A stretch of 64,000 bases of DNA. It comes from Candidatus Aminicenantota bacterium. Lineage in GTDB: Bacteria > Acidobacteriota > Aminicenantia > S016-38. This document shows positions 61,862 to 64,000 of this stretch, piece by piece. The position numbers and the translations under genes were made by a program. Each line of letters opens with the position of its first letter. Position 1 is the first letter of the stretch. The stretch is taken from NCBI GenBank assembly GCA_027068075.1, contig JAMOUJ010000006.1, positions 1-64,000 on the forward strand, read 5' to 3'. The notes under the pieces were generated by a model. That model was not told the origin of the DNA. It ran no database searches and saw nothing but the letters and a program-made list of their open reading frames with translations.

Positions 61862-63170
61862 ACCCCGTCATCTCCAGGTTCAGGTGCTGGTGGTGGGGGG
61901 AGGGATTGCAGGTCTTTCCGCCGCCAGAACCCTGGCGGAGGAGGGAAGCGAATTCCTGGTGGTGGAGGAATACCCCTTCTTAGGGGGGCAATACCTCAGA
62001 AACCGGGAGGGATATCGGCCCCGGGATACCAGAACCCGCAGAAGGGGATTTAAACTTCTGGACTGGGCCCTGGAGAGGGACGAGTTCTGGACTTCCTCCC
62101 TGGTCCTGGGCTGTTACACGGAGAACGGGGAAAGACAGGTGGCGGTGAGCCGCGGGGGTGAAGTTTTTCTGATAAGGCCCGGGAAGATGATAATCGCCAC
62201 CGGGGCCAGGGAGAAGTTTCTCCCCTTTCCGGGATGGACCCTTCCCGGAGTCGTCAGCGTGGGGGCGGTTCAGGCCCTGATTAAAACCAGCGGAACCCTC
62301 CCCGGCCGGGAGGGCATTTTTGCCGGCACCGGCCCCTTTCTCTTAGCGTCCGCCCACGAGTTCAAGAAGGCCGGGGGAAGGGTGGCGGGAATTTTTGAAC
62401 TTAACTCCCGGGGGAGGGCCATGTCGTTTATGCCCTTCCTCCTGGACGGGGAAAAACTGAGGGAGGGCATGAAATACCTGCTTTCTCTGGGGAATCGTTT
62501 GAAGTTCGGCTGGAGGGTGGAGAGGGTTGAGAAGAAGGGCGATGGTCTGGAAGTGAGGCTGGTGAAGGGAAGGAAGCGGCATAGGGCCGTGGTGGATTTT
62601 CTGGCCATAGGCCACGGCTTTTCCCCAAATACGGAACTGGCCCAACTCTGCGGATGTCCCGTGGAGTATTCGGCGGGACTGGGTGGATTCGTGGTGAAGA
62701 CCGGGGAGGACCTCGGCTGCGGCTACGGAATTTACGCCTGCGGGGAGGTAACGGGAATAGGAGGGGCCCGAAAGTCCTTGATTGAAGGGAGGATTGCCGC
62801 CCTCTCCGCCTTAGGCAAGAAGGTGCCCTCCGCCCTTTTGAAGAGGAGGGAGAGGGAACTCAGATTCGCCCGGGCCCTAAACACGGTCTTTTCCGTCCCC
62901 TCGCACCTGTGGAAGGAAATCCCCGACGAGACGGTGATCTGCCGTTGTGAGGATGTGACCATGGGCGATATAAAAAAGGCGGTGAAGGAGGGCTTCTACC
63001 TTCTGAGGGAACTCAAGGAAACCACCAGGATCACCATGGGAAATTGTCAGGGGAGAACCTGTTTCCCCATACTGACCGAGTATTTGAGAAGTTCGGGAAT
63101 ATCCCCCCAGCCCATGTCCGTGAGGCCCCCGGTTAAACCGGTGGAGATGGGTATTTTCGTTTCCCGGTAA
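61848..63170 (+). CDS. HcnB-like FAD oxidoreductase subunit
   Basis: 440 residues. FAD-binding GxGxxG motif VVGGGIAGLSAARTL, then a glycine-rich VEEYPFLGGQYLRN, a second dinucleotide region (FAGTGPFLLASAHEFKKAGG), CGEVTGIGGARKSLIEGR, and a BFD-type C-terminal domain with four Cys (VICRCEDVTMGDI and GNCQGRTCFPIL). In the family it works with a 2Fe-2S subunit and a D-amino acid or proline oxidase-like subunit. No third subunit follows. Start TTG is inside the previous gene; substrate is unknown. Confidence 0.87.
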   Translation: MKRIEPRHLQVQVLVVGGGIAGLSAARTLAEEGSEFLVVEEYPFLGGQYLRNREGYRPRDTRTRRRGFKLLDWALERDEFWTSSLVLGCYTENGERQVAVSRGGEVFLIRPGKMIIATGAREKFLPFPGWTLPGVVSVGAVQALIKTSGTLPGREGIFAGTGPFLLASAHEFKKAGGRVAGIFELNSRGRAMSFMPFLLDGEKLREGMKYLLSLGNRLKFGWRVERVEKKGDGLEVRLVKGRKRHRAVVDFLAIGHGFSPNTELAQLCGCPVEYSAGLGGFVVKTGEDLGCGYGIYACGEVTGIGGARKSLIEGRIAALSALGKKVPSALLKRRERELRFARALNTVFSVPSHLWKEIPDETVICRCEDVTMGDIKKAVKEGFYLLRELKETTRITMGNCQGRTCFPILTEYLRSSGISPQPMSVRPPVKPVEMGIFVSR

Positions 63171-63228
63171 AACATGGCCCTAAAATTGGACACTCCTCCA
63201 GGGCCCTCCGTGAACTGGCCCCGCCATC

Positions 63229-63245
63229 TGGCACGAAAATTGCTT
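63229..63245 (+). promoter_or_regulatory. Second sigma-54 (RpoN) promoter
   Basis: TGGCACG (63229-63235) and TTGCT (63240-63244): -24 GG and -12 GC are again 10 bases apart. The block TGGCACG-N4-TTGCTTCTA is shared with the TonB receptor promoter at 36950. Start near 63255 leaves a leader with AAAGGAGGG before the ATG at 63279. Confidence 0.8.
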
Positions 63246-63278
63246 CTATCATGCGAAAACTTTTTAAAGGAGGGCAAT

Positions 63279-64000
63279 ATGAGGAGAGTTTTGTTCCTGG
63301 CTATTCTTCTCCTTCCCCTTTTCGGGGTTTCCAAGTATAAGGACGGGATCTGGTGGGAGAAGCCCGTGTTTACGGCTTCTCCTGTGGATGTGGGGCCCTT
63401 TATGGTATACAAAACCCCTTTGAAGGTGGACAATTTCTTCCTCACCCGGGGAGGGATTCTGGTCTACGGAAACTGGCAACTCACCCTCTTCTCCCCGGCC
63501 TTTGAGAAGAGGGGGGCCATGGGAGGGCTGGACCAGGTCGTCCATAGCGTGTGTAAGAGCGCCTGCGAGGTTAATTTAATCCTGCCTTCCAGGGATGGGA
63601 AAAGGGCGGTCCTGGGTCTTGAAGACCAGGATGTGGGGGTCTACCACCTGATCATGGTGGACCTGATCCCGGGGACCTGGAAGAAAATAGGGGAATTCAA
63701 GGGAGAGAAATACCCGGGCTACGCCCCCAACGAAAGGTTCAAAAAAATGTACAGGAAGGATAAGGGGATGCTTAAAGATTACCTGTGGATAGTTTTCCAC
63801 GGCAACGCCTTCAGTCCCTCTTCCTCCTGGGTGGGCGACAAACTTTACCTGTGGTTTCCTCCCGATTACGGCACAAGTTTCGGAGGTCTTTACATCTTTG
63901 ACCTCAAAACCGGCAAGTCGGAGTTCCCCTTCAAGAACCTGGACCTGATAATCGGGGTAAACGAGAAATTCTTGGTTTATTCGCTTTTGAAGGATCCGGA
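63279..64000 (+). CDS. Secreted protein of unknown function, truncated by the window end
   Basis: At least 240 residues, open to the end of the window. Signal peptide (MRRVLFLAILLLPLFG). The visible part is beta-rich with aromatic residues (KYKDGIWWEKPVFTASPVDV; GGLYIFDLKTGKSEFPFKNL), resembling a propeller-like protein but without a named family. Two cysteines, Cys92 and Cys96 (HSVCKSACEV), may form a disulfide. Preceded by AAAGGAGGG and a sigma-54 promoter, so it is probably controlled with the TonB receptor. Not recognised otherwise. Confidence 0.8.
   Translation, partial: MRRVLFLAILLLPLFGVSKYKDGIWWEKPVFTASPVDVGPFMVYKTPLKVDNFFLTRGGILVYGNWQLTLFSPAFEKRGAMGGLDQVVHSVCKSACEVNLILPSRDGKRAVLGLEDQDVGVYHLIMVDLIPGTWKKIGEFKGEKYPGYAPNERFKKMYRKDKGMLKDYLWIVFHGNAFSPSSSWVGDKLYLWFPPDYGTSFGGLYIFDLKTGKSEFPFKNLDLIIGVNEKFLVYSLLKDP

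Noticed and set aside
63047-63445. 132-codon minus-strand frame crossing hcnB end and the last gene
   Set aside because: It runs over a clear BFD domain and a sigma-54 promoter in the opposite direction with no start signal.

Overview
The window looks like chromosome from a Gram-negative, probably thermophilic bacterium. It is G+C-rich, strongly prefers AGG for Arg and uses ATA freely for Ile, and its genes are tightly packed and often overlap by 1 to 50 bases. It encodes a TonB-dependent receptor with an N-terminal carboxypeptidase-regulatory domain (Oar-like), two GWxTD-domain proteins, Tat-type leaders, lipoproteins and a GWxTD/TPR/TonB gene series. I associate that combination with Acidobacteriota and relatives such as Aminicenantes; this placement is an inference. 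No tRNA, rRNA, CRISPR array, insertion sequence or phage gene was seen, and no stretch over 300 bases lacks a gene.

Bases 1-14881 are the end of tuf followed by one continuous S10-spc-alpha superoperon (rpsJ to rplQ, including secY, adk, map, infA, rpmJ and rpoA). Several members carry Cys-type zinc motifs (S14, S4, L36, L24, Adk lid). Bases 14933-24410 hold a small membrane protein facing a long minus-strand block: RmuC, NDP-sugar epimerase, EamA transporter and a secreted FG-GAP/transglutaminase protein, then a separately promoted amidase, Tat-leader DUF362 protein and NapH-NapG-like polyferredoxin fusion.

Bases 24411-32067 carry a CNT-type transporter, a Ser/Thr kinase with PEGA domains, a cystathionine beta-synthase-like enzyme and a plus operon of a Clp1/Grc3-like P-loop kinase, UbiA-type prenyltransferase, UvrC and AcpS. 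Bases 32097-39767 are a cell-envelope series: two GWxTD proteins, a secreted unknown and a TPR protein, then a TonB receptor behind a near-perfect sigma-54 promoter and ended by a strong terminator.

Bases 39883-46627 (minus) run GT-C glycosyltransferase, PQQ-like propeller, DUF362, a radical SAM enzyme of the AmrS type with a Tat-like leader, and a membrane spermidine-synthase-like protein. Bases 46691-50919 are a plus operon: SpoIID-like lipoprotein, GAF protein, PyrE, SPFH protein, TsaC. A methyltransferase and a 1326-residue secreted protein with a seven-unit propeller follow. Then comes a minus operon (PAP2 phosphatase, MtnA, CoaX, unknown), gamma-glutamyltransferase, NfeD protease, an HcnA/HcnB-like pair, and a truncated secreted protein behind a second sigma-54 promoter.

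Two regulatory themes stand out. First, many transcription-unit leading genes have a sigma-70 -10 hexamer only 5 to 8 bases (most often exactly 6) before the start codon, implying leaderless mRNAs. Second, two near-identical sigma-54 promoters precede genes for envelope or secreted proteins.
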